DNA of 64,000 bases from Daejeonella sp. (GCF_030684675.1 NZ_JAUXXZ010000033.1:1-64000); one strand, 5' to 3'; shown: positions 9,146-19,335, numbered from the stretch's first letter. The notes: a model not told the origin generated them from the letters alone. Translations and numbers: made by a program.

Positions 9146-10606
9146 ATGCAAGGCCTTTTGATTAATTTTCTTCAGCGCCTGTTTGTCTGCCTTACAATTT
9201 GCCTGAGTTATGAAATCAGCTATGCCGTAAATGTTAAAGATTTCGGCGCAAAAGGAGATGGTAAAACAGATGATACAAGAGCAATCGCTACTGCCATATC
9301 TGGTGCTACCGATGGTCTAGTTGAGTTTCCCCGGGGCACTTACAGAATAACTAAAACTATTGAAATAGACCTGTCCCTTCAGGGTACACTTGGTCTTTCA
9401 GGTCGTGGAGCAAGTGCAAACATTATCATGGCAGGAGAGGGACCCGCTTTTCGTTTTATCGGTTCCCATGATAAGGGATCAGCCTTGCCGGCATCAGTTA
9501 AGCAGCTAACCTGGGATAAAGAGCGGATGCCATTGATCGATGCCCTTGAAATTGTAGGGGATCATATTAATGCCGATGGCATAGAGCTCAAAAATACCTT
9601 TATGCCCACACTGCGCGCCCTGCTGATCAGAAACGTGCGGAATGGGATACATTTGACTTCCCGAAATAGGAATGTTCTGATTGATGCATGTCATGTGTAT
9701 AATAATAGTGGTATCGGTATATTCTTAGATCAGGTAAATATCCACCAGTTTATTATCAGCGACAGTCATATCAGTTATTGTAAAAAAGGAGGCATCAGTG
9801 TTATTAACAGCGAAATTCGCAATTTTCAGATAACAGGAAATGATATAGAATATAATTGCGATCCTGAAGGATCTCCCTCCGCTGATATTCTGGTGGATTG
9901 CACACGAGGTGGAAGTGTTAGGGAAGGAACAATATCGGGTAACACTATTCAGGCAATACCCAGCCCAGGAGGTGCAAATATTCGATTTTTGGGTTTAAAC
10001 AGTAATCCGGATAAGATAGGTTTATGGAGCATTACCGGCAACCATATCAGCAATCAGGAACTAAATATTCATCTTGAAAATACCCGTGGAATTAGCATCA
10101 CAGGAAATACCTTCATTCGTGGATATAATCATCATTTGCTGATTAATAATGGTCGTAATCTGATTATAAATGGAAATGTGTTTGATCATAATGAAGATTA
10201 TTTCCCTTCTCAGCCGTCTGCTTACGGGGGCATTTTGCTAAGTCGCGGCGAAAATGTCATATTGAGTGATAACATCATGGATGGTTCAGGAAATGGGACT
10301 GAGGATGAAGGCGGTGCTATTGTAGTAAAAGATAGCCGGGAAATAAGTATCAGTGCCTGCCAAATCAAAAATCCTAATTTCAACGGAATTCAGATTGAAC
10401 GGAGCACAAATTCGCAGATAATTAATTGTATTATCAGCGAGAGTGCTAAAAATAATGGAATGCAAAGAGGCATATTATTGAAGGGAATATGTACCGGTAC
10501 TCTGGTAAAGGATAATAGTGTAGCCAGTGGGAAACTAGCTGAAATAAGTAATTATTCAAGTGGAGCTGTTGTGAAAGGGAATATTTCAATTGGGAGCGTT
10601 CAATAA
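9146..10606 (+). CDS. Secreted right-handed beta-helix (pectate-lyase-3-like) protein
   Basis: 486 residues with a signal peptide (about 1-28, ending YEISYA). The mature start VNVKDFGAKGDGKTDDTRAIATAIS is the hallmark of the Pectate_lyase_3 family (glycosyl hydrolase 28/55-like and epimerase folds). The remainder shows recurring beta-helix coils with asparagine ladders such as ITGNDIEYN, ISGNTIQ, ITGNHISN, ITGNTFIRG, INGNVFDHN and LSDNIMDGSGNG. Probably binds or cleaves a polysaccharide; catalytic residues cannot be assigned with confidence. It stands 13 nt before the hydrolase gene and is likely co-transcribed with it. Confidence 0.87.
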   Translation: MQGLLINFLQRLFVCLTICLSYEISYAVNVKDFGAKGDGKTDDTRAIATAISGATDGLVEFPRGTYRITKTIEIDLSLQGTLGLSGRGASANIIMAGEGPAFRFIGSHDKGSALPASVKQLTWDKERMPLIDALEIVGDHINADGIELKNTFMPTLRALLIRNVRNGIHLTSRNRNVLIDACHVYNNSGIGIFLDQVNIHQFIISDSHISYCKKGGISVINSEIRNFQITGNDIEYNCDPEGSPSADILVDCTRGGSVREGTISGNTIQAIPSPGGANIRFLGLNSNPDKIGLWSITGNHISNQELNIHLENTRGISITGNTFIRGYNHHLLINNGRNLIINGNVFDHNEDYFPSQPSAYGGILLSRGENVILSDNIMDGSGNGTEDEGGAIVVKDSREISISACQIKNPNFNGIQIERSTNSQIINCIISESAKNNGMQRGILLKGICTGTLVKDNSVASGKLAEISNYSSGAVVKGNISIGSVQ

Positions 10607-10619
10607 ATATGAATAAGAT

Positions 10620-12968
10620 ATGAAAGTTGATTTAAACAGATTTCTATTGTTTCTGGTTTTGATGGGTATTGGTTTAATGGGTATTGCCCAAACCAATGAT
10701 TTTCAGAATCCTGACAAAAGCATCAAAGGAAGTACCCTCTTGCTTGAAAATGGAGATTTATCATCCATGATGATTAAGGGCATGGACCGCTTTCTTGAGC
10801 GTGAATTGGCTGCATCTGTAAAAGGACGTGCGGGATTTCGCAAGGCTGATTTTTCGAGTCCAGACTCTTATAACAGATCAATCCTCCCAAACCGTAAACG
10901 TCTGGCTGAAATAATCGGAATCGCTGATTCTTTGGATGCTGATGTGAAGATGGAATACATTTCATCAGTTTTTTCACCTGCTAAAATTGCTGAAAATGAA
11001 TACTTTACAGCTTATTCTGTTCGCTGGCATGTATTTGGGGATATTTATGGGGAAGGGATATTGCTGCAACCAAAACTGAAAGTGAAAGCAAGAGTGCTTG
11101 CTATTCCGGATGCAGATCAGGAACCTGAGATGCTGGCCGGAATAATGCCCGGATTGCCTGCGGAACTTCAATATGCCCGCCGTCTGGCTGAAAATGGGTG
11201 TCAGGTGATTATTCCTGCTTTAATTGACCGTTCTGCCACAGCTTCGGGGAGTACAAGGCTCAACCTTTTCACGAATCAGCCACATCGTGAATGGATTTAT
11301 CGTCAGGCATTTACCTTTGGCCGTCATATAATTGGATATGAAGTACAAAAAATTAGGGCTACGATAAATTGGTTCGATCAGCAGAACAAAAAAACTGATG
11401 CCCCAATAGGAATCCTCGGATGGGCTGAGGGTGGCTTGCTTGGATTTTATACATCTGCTATCGACACCCGCATAGATGCTACACTGGTGAGCGGTTATTT
11501 TGGAAAACGTGAAAGAATATGGGAGGAACCTATATACAGGAATTTATTTAGTCTACTTCGTGAATTTGGGGATGCTGAGATTGCGGGTCTGATTGCCCCC
11601 AGAAGCCTGCTTATAGAATATTCTGCACCTCCGGATATCAAAGGCCCTCCAGAAGCATTACCAGGGCCTGTTCGTCTGCGCGCAACAGCTGCTCCGGGGA
11701 AATTACTTACTCCAATGTTTGCTGATGTAAATTTTGAAGTGGCGAGGGCGAAACAAATCAGCGGATCCTATGGATCATTCATTCAATTGTTGCACGATCA
11801 GGAAAAGCTTTTGGAGCCGCTAAATGAAAAAAGTTTGCTCATTTTTCTGAAGCAATTAAGTCCCGAATTAAAATCATTAGTGCGAGCAGGAAAGCCGCCT
11901 GTAGAAGCACCAATTCAATCAGATTCGGAAGGCAGGCAGTTACGTCAGCTTGCGGAGTTAGAGGCGTATACTCAGGGATTGATTCAGTCTTCAGCTCATG
12001 TCAGAGAAGATTTTTTCTGGAATAAAACAAGCATTTCAAGTCCGGAAGCATGGCGTAAAAGCATGAAACCTTTTCAGGACTATTTCTGGGATAAGGTAAT
12101 CGGGCGTATTCCTCCTGGTCAAATTGATTTGAACCCGCGCTCTCGGCAAATTATAAATGAAACTAATTGGACAGGTTATGAGGTGACCCTGGACGTTTTA
12201 CCTGATGTTTTTACTTGGGGCTATCTGTTGCTTCCAAAGGACATTAAGCCGGGAGAAAAACGTCCGGTAATAGTTGTTCAGCATGGCGCGAAAGGTTTAC
12301 CAAAGGATGTATTGGATAAAAGCAGTATATATAAAGGATTGGCAATGCAATTGGTAGAGCGAGGATATATCGTATTTGCGCCACATTTTCCATGGCTCAT
12401 GAACGATGATTACCGTGAACTTCAGCGGAAAGCCAATCCTTTGGGTTTGTCAATTTTTTCTGTCATTTTGAACCAACATGAACGTATTTTGGATTGGTTA
12501 ACAGAACAGCCCTGGGTGGACTCTAAACGAATTGGGCTATACGGACTTTCATGGGGTGGGAAAGTGGCTTTACGGGTGCCTTCGCTTTTAGAGCGTTATA
12601 GTCTCAGCATTTCCTCCGGAGATTTTAATGAATGGATCTGGAAAAACGCAACTACCGACTGGCAAGGTAGTTATATGTTTGCGCCTGAATATGAAATGTT
12701 TGATTTCAATCTTGGCAGAACTTTCAATTACGCAGAAATGGCTGCGCTTGTTGCACCAAGGGCTTTTATGGTTGAACGGGGACATAGAGATGGGGTGGGG
12801 ACTGATGAATGGGTTGCTTTTGAATATGCAAAAGTAAATCGGCTTTACGGTAAATTAAAGATCCCGCAAATGACCAAAATTGAGTATTTTGATGGAGTGC
12901 ATGAAATTAATGCAAAAGGTACTTTTGATTTTATTAAACAACAGTTCAACTGGCCTTTAGATAAATAA
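10620..12968 (+). CDS. Secreted double alpha/beta hydrolase (dienelactone-hydrolase/acetyl-esterase-like)
   Basis: 782 residues with a signal peptide (about 1-23, ending GIAQ). Two alpha/beta-hydrolase halves follow. The C-terminal half (about 500-780) carries the nucleophile elbow GLYGLSWGGK, oxyanion-type segment VVQHGAKG and a likely catalytic histidine in DGVHEINAKG, so it should be an active esterase or peptidase. In the N-terminal half the equivalent elbow reads ILGWAEGGLLG: the serine is replaced, so this half is probably inactive. The context (beta-helix protein before, heme protein after) suggests deacylation of a polysaccharide or glycoside, which is inference. Confidence 0.85.
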   Translation: MKVDLNRFLLFLVLMGIGLMGIAQTNDFQNPDKSIKGSTLLLENGDLSSMMIKGMDRFLERELAASVKGRAGFRKADFSSPDSYNRSILPNRKRLAEIIGIADSLDADVKMEYISSVFSPAKIAENEYFTAYSVRWHVFGDIYGEGILLQPKLKVKARVLAIPDADQEPEMLAGIMPGLPAELQYARRLAENGCQVIIPALIDRSATASGSTRLNLFTNQPHREWIYRQAFTFGRHIIGYEVQKIRATINWFDQQNKKTDAPIGILGWAEGGLLGFYTSAIDTRIDATLVSGYFGKRERIWEEPIYRNLFSLLREFGDAEIAGLIAPRSLLIEYSAPPDIKGPPEALPGPVRLRATAAPGKLLTPMFADVNFEVARAKQISGSYGSFIQLLHDQEKLLEPLNEKSLLIFLKQLSPELKSLVRAGKPPVEAPIQSDSEGRQLRQLAELEAYTQGLIQSSAHVREDFFWNKTSISSPEAWRKSMKPFQDYFWDKVIGRIPPGQIDLNPRSRQIINETNWTGYEVTLDVLPDVFTWGYLLLPKDIKPGEKRPVIVVQHGAKGLPKDVLDKSSIYKGLAMQLVERGYIVFAPHFPWLMNDDYRELQRKANPLGLSIFSVILNQHERILDWLTEQPWVDSKRIGLYGLSWGGKVALRVPSLLERYSLSISSGDFNEWIWKNATTDWQGSYMFAPEYEMFDFNLGRTFNYAEMAALVAPRAFMVERGHRDGVGTDEWVAFEYAKVNRLYGKLKIPQMTKIEYFDGVHEINAKGTFDFIKQQFNWPLDK

Positions 12969-13045
12969 TCTTCGAAATTATAAGAAATTAGAACAGAGTT
13001 TGTCCTAATTATGGATAGATATCTCAAATTACAATATGGAATAAT

Positions 13046-16000
13046 ATGAATCTTAAAAATAGTCTGATTTACTTAATATTTTTACTCTTTGCCGGGCTTC
13101 AGGCATGTAATACTAATCAGGAAAGCAAAGCACCTGCAATAGAAGATATTGCTGCCAATGAAGATGTAGCGCGTTATATGGAAGCATTCAAAGGACTTGG
13201 CGCCCTTACTGATTCAACCCAACCTACCCAGCCTCAGAAAGCGCTTAGTAATTTCCGTATTCCTGATGACCTGAGTATGGACCTGGTCTTATCAGAACCT
13301 GATATTGTTCAGCCTGTTGAGCTCAGCTTCGATCACCGTGGCAGGCTTTGGGTGGTTCAATATCATCAGTATCCATATCCTCTTGGGCTAAAAGTGACCA
13401 GTGTCGATAATTTTTTACGGGTGCATTTTGACAAGGTACCTGTGGCTCCTCCCGGCGGACTGAAGGGGGCCGATAAGATCAGTATTTTTGAGGATACAGA
13501 TGGGAATGGAACTTATGATAAATCTACTGACGCGATTAAGGGACTAAATATTGCTACAAGTGTACTGACCGGAAGGGGGAAAATCTGGGTATTGAATCCA
13601 CCATACCTGCTTTCATATGATGATCCTAATGCAGATGGTATACCTGATGAAGAACCAGAAGTTCATTTAAGTGGATTTGGCTTGGAGGATACCCATGCAG
13701 TTGCGAATAGTTTACGATGGGGCCCAGACGGATGGCTTTATGGTGCACAGGGAAGTACCACAACCGCAAATATCAGTTCGGCAGTATCAAAAAATGTTGC
13801 CTTTTCGGGACAGGTTATATGGAGATATAATATTGATACTAAAGTATTTGAAGTTTTTGCCGAAGGGGGGGGAAATACTTTTAATGTAGAATTCGACAGT
13901 AAGGGAAGACTGTATTCAGGAAATAATGGATCTGATCGTGGCCCTTATTATAAACAGGGGGGATATTATCCGAGGAGTCTGGGTAAACATGGTCCATACA
14001 CAAACCCCTATACCTTTGGGAACCTTGAAAATATGGAACTTCTGGGTGAAAAAATACGCTTTACACATTCCCTGATCAGATATGAAGGAGGCAGATTACC
14101 CGAAAATTATGAAGGTAAAATGATTGCTGTCAATCCATTATTAAATTATGTTCAATTGGGGCGCTTTGAACCTAAGGGTTCAACATTTAGAAATGTAGAT
14201 GAAAAAATGATTGTTGAAACAAATGATCATTGGTTCAGGCCCGTAAATATCAAGGCAGGCCCTGATGGTGCAATCTATATTGCCGATTGGTATGATAGCA
14301 GGCTGTCGCATGTCGATCCCCGTGATACCTGGCATAAAAGTTCGGGCAGGATTTACAGGCTTCGAGCTAAAAATTCTAAGCCTGCATATCAAAATTTTGA
14401 TCTTAGTAAATTAACAAATGCTCAGTTGATCAAACAGCTTGAAAATAAAAATAAATGGTTCCGCCAGCAGGCTTTGCTGCAGTTTGCTAATCGAAGAGAT
14501 AAGTCCATTGTACCCAGATTGGTTGATATTTTAAAAACGGGCAATCCGGATCTGGCATTGGAAGCGCTATGGGCCATTAATGTGAGTAGAGGCTTTAGTG
14601 ATGAAATTGCAGGTATCGCCATGAATCATCAGGATCAATACGTACGGGAATGGGCTGTACGTTTAATAGGAGACAGAAGAAAAGTTTCTCCTGCAATAGC
14701 TGGAAGACTGGCTACACTGGCAGCAAGTGAAACCAGTGTGATAGTTAGAAGTCAGCTGGCCGCTACTGCAAAAAGGTTAGCCGGATCATTTGCTATCCCA
14801 ATATTGAAGAATCTGATTAAATATCATGATGACTCAAATGATCCGGATATTCCCTTACTGATCTGGTGGGCTATGGAATCCAAATCTGAGTCGGACAGGA
14901 ATGCAATTGTATCCATTTTTGAGGATAAGGGAATATGGCAGAAAAAGCTTGTTCAGAATGTCTTATTGAAACGCTTAATGCAGCGTTACATTATGCCGGC
15001 TGGGGATGCAAATTATAGCGCCGCCTCAAAATTGATCAGCCTAGCACCTTCAAAAGTTTATGCTAAAATATTAATCAGCGGACTAAGGGAAGGGCTTCGG
15101 GGCAGGGATGCGATAGGTTTATCAGCAGAGCTGACTAAAGTGATTCAGCCTTATCAAGCCGAGCTTTTTGGTGCTCCTTTAGCTCTCGCTGTCCGCCAGG
15201 GAAATGTAACAGCTGTGAAAATGGCACTCAGTGTTATTGCCGATGATAATGCTGACTTTGACCACCGCCTGTCTTATATCCTAATTTTTGGTCAAACAAA
15301 TCAGCCAGAATCTGTTCCTGTTTTATTAGGAATAGTTGAAAGCAGCAAGTCTACAGGGGCAATGAAGGAGGCAGCATTACAAGCCCTGCAACGCTATGAT
15401 AATCATGAAATTGGTTTGAGAGTGGTCAAAGCGTATCCTCAGTTCAGGGGAGATGCCGGAGTTCGCAATGTGGCGCTGGAATTGTTTGCTACCAGAGCAA
15501 GTTGGGCAAATCAGTTATTTATTGCGATCGGAGAAACCAAAAGAATAAGTAAGGAAGATGTATCTGATCAACTCGCCCGCAGATTAAAGTTATTGAATGA
15601 TACCAAAATCACTGCCCTGGCCGATCGTTACTGGCCAAATGTCAAGCTGTCGAGTTCTTCAGAAAAGAATGAAGCGCTGGCTAAATATTCAAAATTGATT
15701 AAAACAGGTTCCGGCGATATTGAAAACGGCAGAGTACTTTACCTGGCCAATTGCGGCTATTGTCACCGCTTGTTTAATGAAGGAGGGAGTATTGGTCCGG
15801 ATCTTACAGGCTATGAACGCAGTAATGTGAACTACTTTTTGCTGAATATTATCGATCCAAATGCTGATATCAGGGAAGGTTATGGACTTCACCGGATTAT
15901 CACAACAGATGGACGTACCATAGAAGGTAAGATTGCAGCCAGTAATGGCGATACCCATACCATCCAAACCCAGGCAGGTAATGAAATTATACTTTCTCTG

Positions 16001-16117
16001 AAACAAATTAAAGAAATGAAAGCCTTACCGGTATCCATTATGCCAGAACGCATACTGGATCGCTTAAAAGATCAGGAAGTCAAGGATATATTTGCTTATA
16101 TCATGAAGAAGAATTGA
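13046..16117 (+). CDS. PVC-type heme-binding CxxCH lipoprotein with propeller and HEAT repeats
   Basis: 1023 residues. Leader ends LFAGLQAC (lipobox, Cys about 21). An N-terminal propeller (about 65-450) contains FRIPDDLSMDLVLSEPDIVQPVELSFDHRGRLWVVQY, GPDGAIYIADWYDSRLSHVDPRDTWHKSSGRIYRL. HEAT-like helical repeats run from about 465 to 860. A C-terminal cytochrome c domain has CGYCH at 903-907 followed by GGSIGPDLTGYERSN and the usual tail ending MPERILDRLKDQEVKDIFAYI. This is the classic PVC-type heme-binding/membrane-bound dehydrogenase-like family, commonly found near ThuA proteins and sugar oxidoreductases. Likely an outer-membrane-anchored, periplasmic or surface electron-transfer protein. 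Last gene of the 1.8-16.1 kb same-strand island. Confidence 0.9.
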   Translation: MNLKNSLIYLIFLLFAGLQACNTNQESKAPAIEDIAANEDVARYMEAFKGLGALTDSTQPTQPQKALSNFRIPDDLSMDLVLSEPDIVQPVELSFDHRGRLWVVQYHQYPYPLGLKVTSVDNFLRVHFDKVPVAPPGGLKGADKISIFEDTDGNGTYDKSTDAIKGLNIATSVLTGRGKIWVLNPPYLLSYDDPNADGIPDEEPEVHLSGFGLEDTHAVANSLRWGPDGWLYGAQGSTTTANISSAVSKNVAFSGQVIWRYNIDTKVFEVFAEGGGNTFNVEFDSKGRLYSGNNGSDRGPYYKQGGYYPRSLGKHGPYTNPYTFGNLENMELLGEKIRFTHSLIRYEGGRLPENYEGKMIAVNPLLNYVQLGRFEPKGSTFRNVDEKMIVETNDHWFRPVNIKAGPDGAIYIADWYDSRLSHVDPRDTWHKSSGRIYRLRAKNSKPAYQNFDLSKLTNAQLIKQLENKNKWFRQQALLQFANRRDKSIVPRLVDILKTGNPDLALEALWAINVSRGFSDEIAGIAMNHQDQYVREWAVRLIGDRRKVSPAIAGRLATLAASETSVIVRSQLAATAKRLAGSFAIPILKNLIKYHDDSNDPDIPLLIWWAMESKSESDRNAIVSIFEDKGIWQKKLVQNVLLKRLMQRYIMPAGDANYSAASKLISLAPSKVYAKILISGLREGLRGRDAIGLSAELTKVIQPYQAELFGAPLALAVRQGNVTAVKMALSVIADDNADFDHRLSYILIFGQTNQPESVPVLLGIVESSKSTGAMKEAALQALQRYDNHEIGLRVVKAYPQFRGDAGVRNVALELFATRASWANQLFIAIGETKRISKEDVSDQLARRLKLLNDTKITALADRYWPNVKLSSSSEKNEALAKYSKLIKTGSGDIENGRVLYLANCGYCHRLFNEGGSIGPDLTGYERSNVNYFLLNIIDPNADIREGYGLHRIITTDGRTIEGKIAASNGDTHTIQTQAGNEIILSLKQIKEMKALPVSIMPERILDRLKDQEVKDIFAYIMKKN

Positions 16118-16456
16118 TTTTTCATTATTATGATATAACTCAAAACTCCGCTTGCAATCTTTTTTATATGGAAAAAGAAGTACAGATGCATTTTAATGAT
16201 CTGATTCCTTTATTGTCAGCTACAAATTCAATATGCTGAAAATATAAAAAACCATCTCAAATTGTTTATGAGGCGGGTTTAATCAATTGAACTTTTCAGC
16301 TGTTAGCTATTTACTACCGGGTAAATATAGGAGGATTAGCTGCGCTGATCCTGAATGGGGGTGTTACAAACTCAAGCCTGACGCTTCTCGTACCTCGAAG
16401 CTGGCTTTGTTTTTTTCGCTCTGCCTTCCATCCGCCCGGGGCGGATAAGGCTGTGC

Positions 16457-16499
16457 AAAAACAACAAAGCCCTTTCTGCTTACAGCAGAAAAGGCTTTT
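16457..16499 (-). terminator. Terminator of tRNA-Pro
   Basis: On the minus strand the sequence downstream of tRNA-Pro forms a strong stem (AAAGCCTTTTCTGCT / AGCAGAAAGGGCTTT, 16466-16498) followed by a T-rich stretch GTTGTTTTT. Good rho-independent terminator. A second small hairpin (16430-16446, ATCCGCC/GGCGGAT) lies further down. The rest of 16118-16456 shows nothing recognisable. Confidence 0.75.
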
Positions 16500-16505
16500 C
16501 GTTTG

Positions 16506-16579
16506 TCGGGGTGGCAGGATTCGAACCTACGACCTCCTGGTCCCAAACCAGGCGCGATACCGGGCTACGCTACACCCCG
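16506..16579 (-). tRNA. tRNA-Pro (anticodon TGG)
   Basis: 74 nt on the minus strand. The acceptor CGGGGTG pairs with CACCCCG and the discriminator base is A. The anticodon stem CCTGG-TTTGGGA-CCAGG presents TGG, and the T-arm is GTAGGTTCGAATCCTGC. CCA is not encoded. A terminator follows closely. Confidence 0.97.
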
Positions 16580-16762
16580 AACATTTAACAAGTTTTGCCG
16601 AAGCATTTCAATTGTTAAGGGATTGCAAAGATAGACTTTTCGGCATTTGTGACAAATATTTTTCAAAATAATTTGAACATATTTTAATGCATTTCTGTAA
16701 TTGACTGAGAGATAGGCTAAAGGATTTGAATGATTAAGAATATGCTGATTCGATTTAATTAA

Positions 16763-16788
16763 AAAACCCCGGATCTTTCCGGGGTTTT
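16763..16788. terminator. Terminator after the OmpA-domain gene
   Basis: AAAACCCCGG / CCGGGGTTTT stem with a 6-nt loop, flanked by A-runs and T-runs so it could act on either strand. It lies about 55 nt past the stop of the minus-strand OmpA-domain gene. Confidence 0.8.
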
Positions 16789-16842
16789 CTGGTTAATAGG
16801 TTAATCTGATCTTATTTATTTGAATATTATCTTTTATCTTAT

Positions 16843-17475
16843 TCAATTCACGTGTCCCAGATTAATGCCGTTATAAACAATATTAAATTCTGTTCTTCTG
16901 TTTAATTGTTGCGCGGCCAGGGAGCAGGAAGGATCATTATTACATGGATTTCCCATATCAGGTCTGCCATGTTTTTCAATTTGTAAACGATCAGCAGATA
17001 TTCCCTGAGAAATCAGATAATTGATTGCTGATTGTGCTCTGTTTGAAGCAAGTTTTTCATTGTATTTAGACATTCTGCTATCAGAGTAGGCAGTAGTGGC
17101 TACTCTAATCCCGGGGTTTTCTTTCATCAGGATCACCAGATTATTTAAAACCGGAATAGCATCAGGACGAATAGTAGCATTGTCCAGATCAAAATATATA
17201 TCGGCGATAGCAAAAGCTTTTTTTAATAAGCTTAGATTGTCAAACACAAATTGCTCAGATACCATATATATTGCTTTTCTGTTCAGGATACCAACTGATT
17301 CATTTGCCTTAACATTTGAGCTGGTATTCCCGGGATCAAGCATGCCGGCATTAAAAACTGTAGCAGAATTATGAGCTGCCATATAATTTGCAGATCCGGA
17401 GATTTGTGCAAAAACGTCATTTGTTAAAATACTGGTTGATAGAGTTAATACTGCGATAAATAATTTAGCTTTCAT
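16843..17475 (-). CDS. OmpA-family C-terminal domain protein
   Basis: 210 residues from the ATG at 17475, chosen because MKAKLFIAVLTLSTSILTNDVFAQ is a good signal peptide; an upstream in-frame start at 17520 would bury it. The C-terminal ~115 residues are an OmpA/MotB peptidoglycan-binding domain: IYFDLDNATIRPDAIPVLNNLVILMKENPGIRVATTAYSDSRMSKYNEKLASNRAQSAINYLISQGISADRL and later NRRTEF. In place of the usual GHTD motif it reads TAYSD, so the Asp is kept. The N-terminal ~90 residues have no recognised domain. Likely a periplasmic protein tethered to the cell wall; stands alone between two terminators. Confidence 0.9.
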   Translation of the reverse strand: MKAKLFIAVLTLSTSILTNDVFAQISGSANYMAAHNSATVFNAGMLDPGNTSSNVKANESVGILNRKAIYMVSEQFVFDNLSLLKKAFAIADIYFDLDNATIRPDAIPVLNNLVILMKENPGIRVATTAYSDSRMSKYNEKLASNRAQSAINYLISQGISADRLQIEKHGRPDMGNPCNNDPSCSLAAQQLNRRTEFNIVYNGINLGHVN

Positions 17476-17749
17476 ATCACTTGTATTTGTATATGATAGT
17501 ATTACGGACAGTATGCTCATTGGGTTACACGATTATGTGTTTTTTTATTTAAAAAAGATAAAAAAACAGTGGTTTCAATTGTGTAAAAAGAACACATATA
17601 AAAATACAAAATATAATTTGCTGAAAATGAGAGAATTATATTTTAAGATTAACCTTTAATAACACCTGGTGCCTGATATGAAAGAAGGAGAATATAAGAG
17701 CAAGGAATAAGAACTAACATAATTCAGGGTGCAATTTATATCCCATACA

Positions 17750-18553
17750 TCACTTCACATAAACCCCAATCGGCCCTTTATGCAATTTATCTGCATTTAC
17801 TTTACTGTTGCCTATAAATAGCTTTTTGGGAGAATATCCTACTATTCCAAGGGATGCATTAAAGTCACTTTTATCAAGAATTTGAAATTTAGCATCAGTT
17901 TTAATCAGTTTAGGATTACCGTAGCAACCAAACCACCACTGCCCGGCATAAAATTCTGAGGTTTGTATTCCAAGACGGGTATAGCCGCTTTCGATCACAT
18001 GTCGCTTAATGAATTTAAAATTCTTGTCGTATTCGTATACTTAATTTTCGTTAAAGCCTACTGGTAATCCTCCAACTACATAAAACTTCCCCTTGTGAAA
18101 TGACATACCCCCGGCGCCATGAACCAATTCCGGTACCTTATGCCTTGCAAGTTCCTTCAGGTTTCCAGAGTCATAAACAAAAACCCAGGAATCCTCCTGG
18201 CCTGCAGGCTGGTTGAATTTACCAAGGTTAACCGCTACATATACTTTTCCACCCTCGTAACACAAATCACCATGATGATTTAACACTCCAATTTTATCCA
18301 GTACTTTGCCTTTCAGATCTGTTCTAACCAACTGATTGGTAAAGCTCCAATAAATATTGTTTTTTTTATCGGTGCTGATACCCTGTAAATGCATAGGGTA
18401 GAGGCCTTCACATTGAATAGTATCAGTTAGTTTGTAATCATAAATTATACTGTCTTTAGCGGCTACTGGCTTAGGTAATGAGCCAGTAACATTGACTGAA
18501 AACATGCTGAATGTTGTGTTCAGTGATAAAAATAGAAGTACCAGGTTTTTCAT
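17750..18553 (-). pseudogene. Secreted hypothetical protein interrupted by one in-frame stop
   Basis: Two minus-strand open segments, 18041-18553 (signal peptide plus beta-rich domain) and 17750-17998, are in the same frame. They are separated only by a TAA at 18041-18043 after the residues GLPVGFNEN; reading on gives VYEYDKNFKFIKRHVIESGYTRLGIQ without a break. Restored length is about 267 residues. Segments such as LQGISTDKKNNIYWSFTNQLVRTDLKGKVLDKIGVLNHHGDLCYEGGKVYVAVN indicate a propeller-like secreted protein. The rest of the frame is intact, so the stop is recent, a sequencing error, or tolerated. The second segment has a GTG start but no obvious ribosome binding site. Confidence 0.75.
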
Positions 18554-18757
18554 TTTGAAAATTTATGAGTTTATATATTTCTGTATTGTTGTTCTGTTTA
18601 TTTCGCCAGCAATGTAGGAAATGAACCTTAAACTAACCATTAACAAATCGTTAACAGGCCGCAGATTAAGTTTTTAAAGCGTATATTTAAATTTATCAGG
18701 TTTCTCTGAATTAATCGTTTAATTCCTGTTAACACTCAATAATTTAACCCTATACCT

Positions 18758-19249
18758 ATGAAAAGGACATCTATTTTATTTGCTTGTATTGTTTCTCTGT
18801 TTATTTATAGTTGTAATCAGGGTGCAAAAAAGAATCAGGCATTATCTGCAGATACTGCAGCATTGGTTAATAACTGTTATATCGCTGTATTTGAAAAAGA
18901 TACGGCCTACCTGGAGACCCAAACCGATACTAGTGGTAAGATCACGGGCGACCTGACCATGAACTATGGTGAAGTGCAGCCTAATTCACTAGAGAAAGTA
19001 ATTAATGTGGGCACAATAGCAGGTGAATTCAGAGGAGACACTCTCTTTGTCGATTATACCCATACCAGTGGTTCAATCAATAAAAAGGGATTTAAAAATC
19101 CATTGGCATTTTTGAAGGTAGGTGAAAATCTGGTACTTGGTGTAGGCCAAATTGAAACACATTTAGGGCGGTCATATTTTGTAAAGAATAAACCGATTGA
19201 CTTTGAAATTGGCAGGTTTAGGTTTGTGCCGGTCGATTGTGAGAAATAA
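18758..19249 (+). CDS. Small lipoprotein of unknown function
   Basis: 163 residues. The leader MKRTSILFACIVSLFIYSC ends in a lipobox cysteine (Cys19). The mature part is beta-rich (DTAYLETQTDTSGKITGDLTMNYGE, VGTIAGEFRGDTLFVDYTHTSG) and ends in a region with one more cysteine. I do not recognise a named family; similar lipoproteins of this size are common in Sphingobacteriales and are annotated hypothetical. It precedes the azurin gene on the same strand by 86 nt but a promoter-like -7 box lies between them, so co-transcription is uncertain. Confidence 0.8.
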   Translation: MKRTSILFACIVSLFIYSCNQGAKKNQALSADTAALVNNCYIAVFEKDTAYLETQTDTSGKITGDLTMNYGEVQPNSLEKVINVGTIAGEFRGDTLFVDYTHTSGSINKKGFKNPLAFLKVGENLVLGVGQIETHLGRSYFVKNKPIDFEIGRFRFVPVDCEK

Positions 19250-19294
19250 AGATAAAATTGACATTCATCAGATTAAAGCAAGCCTGATAGCACT

Positions 19295-19302
19295 TACTTT
19301 TG
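19295..19302 (+). promoter_or_regulatory. Candidate -7 box of the azurin gene
   Basis: TACTTTTG matches the Bacteroidota -7 consensus TAnnTTTG, 34 nt before the azurin ATG. No good TTG -33 box lies at the right distance, so support is partial. Confidence 0.4.
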
Positions 19303-19335
19303 TTGGGTAATCAATTATTAAACACAATAAATTAT

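Noticed and set aside
16364-16671. Short ORFs on both strands around 16.4-16.7 kb
   Set aside because: They run through tRNA-Pro and its terminator hairpin; the translated strings are the familiar artefact of tRNA genes read as protein.
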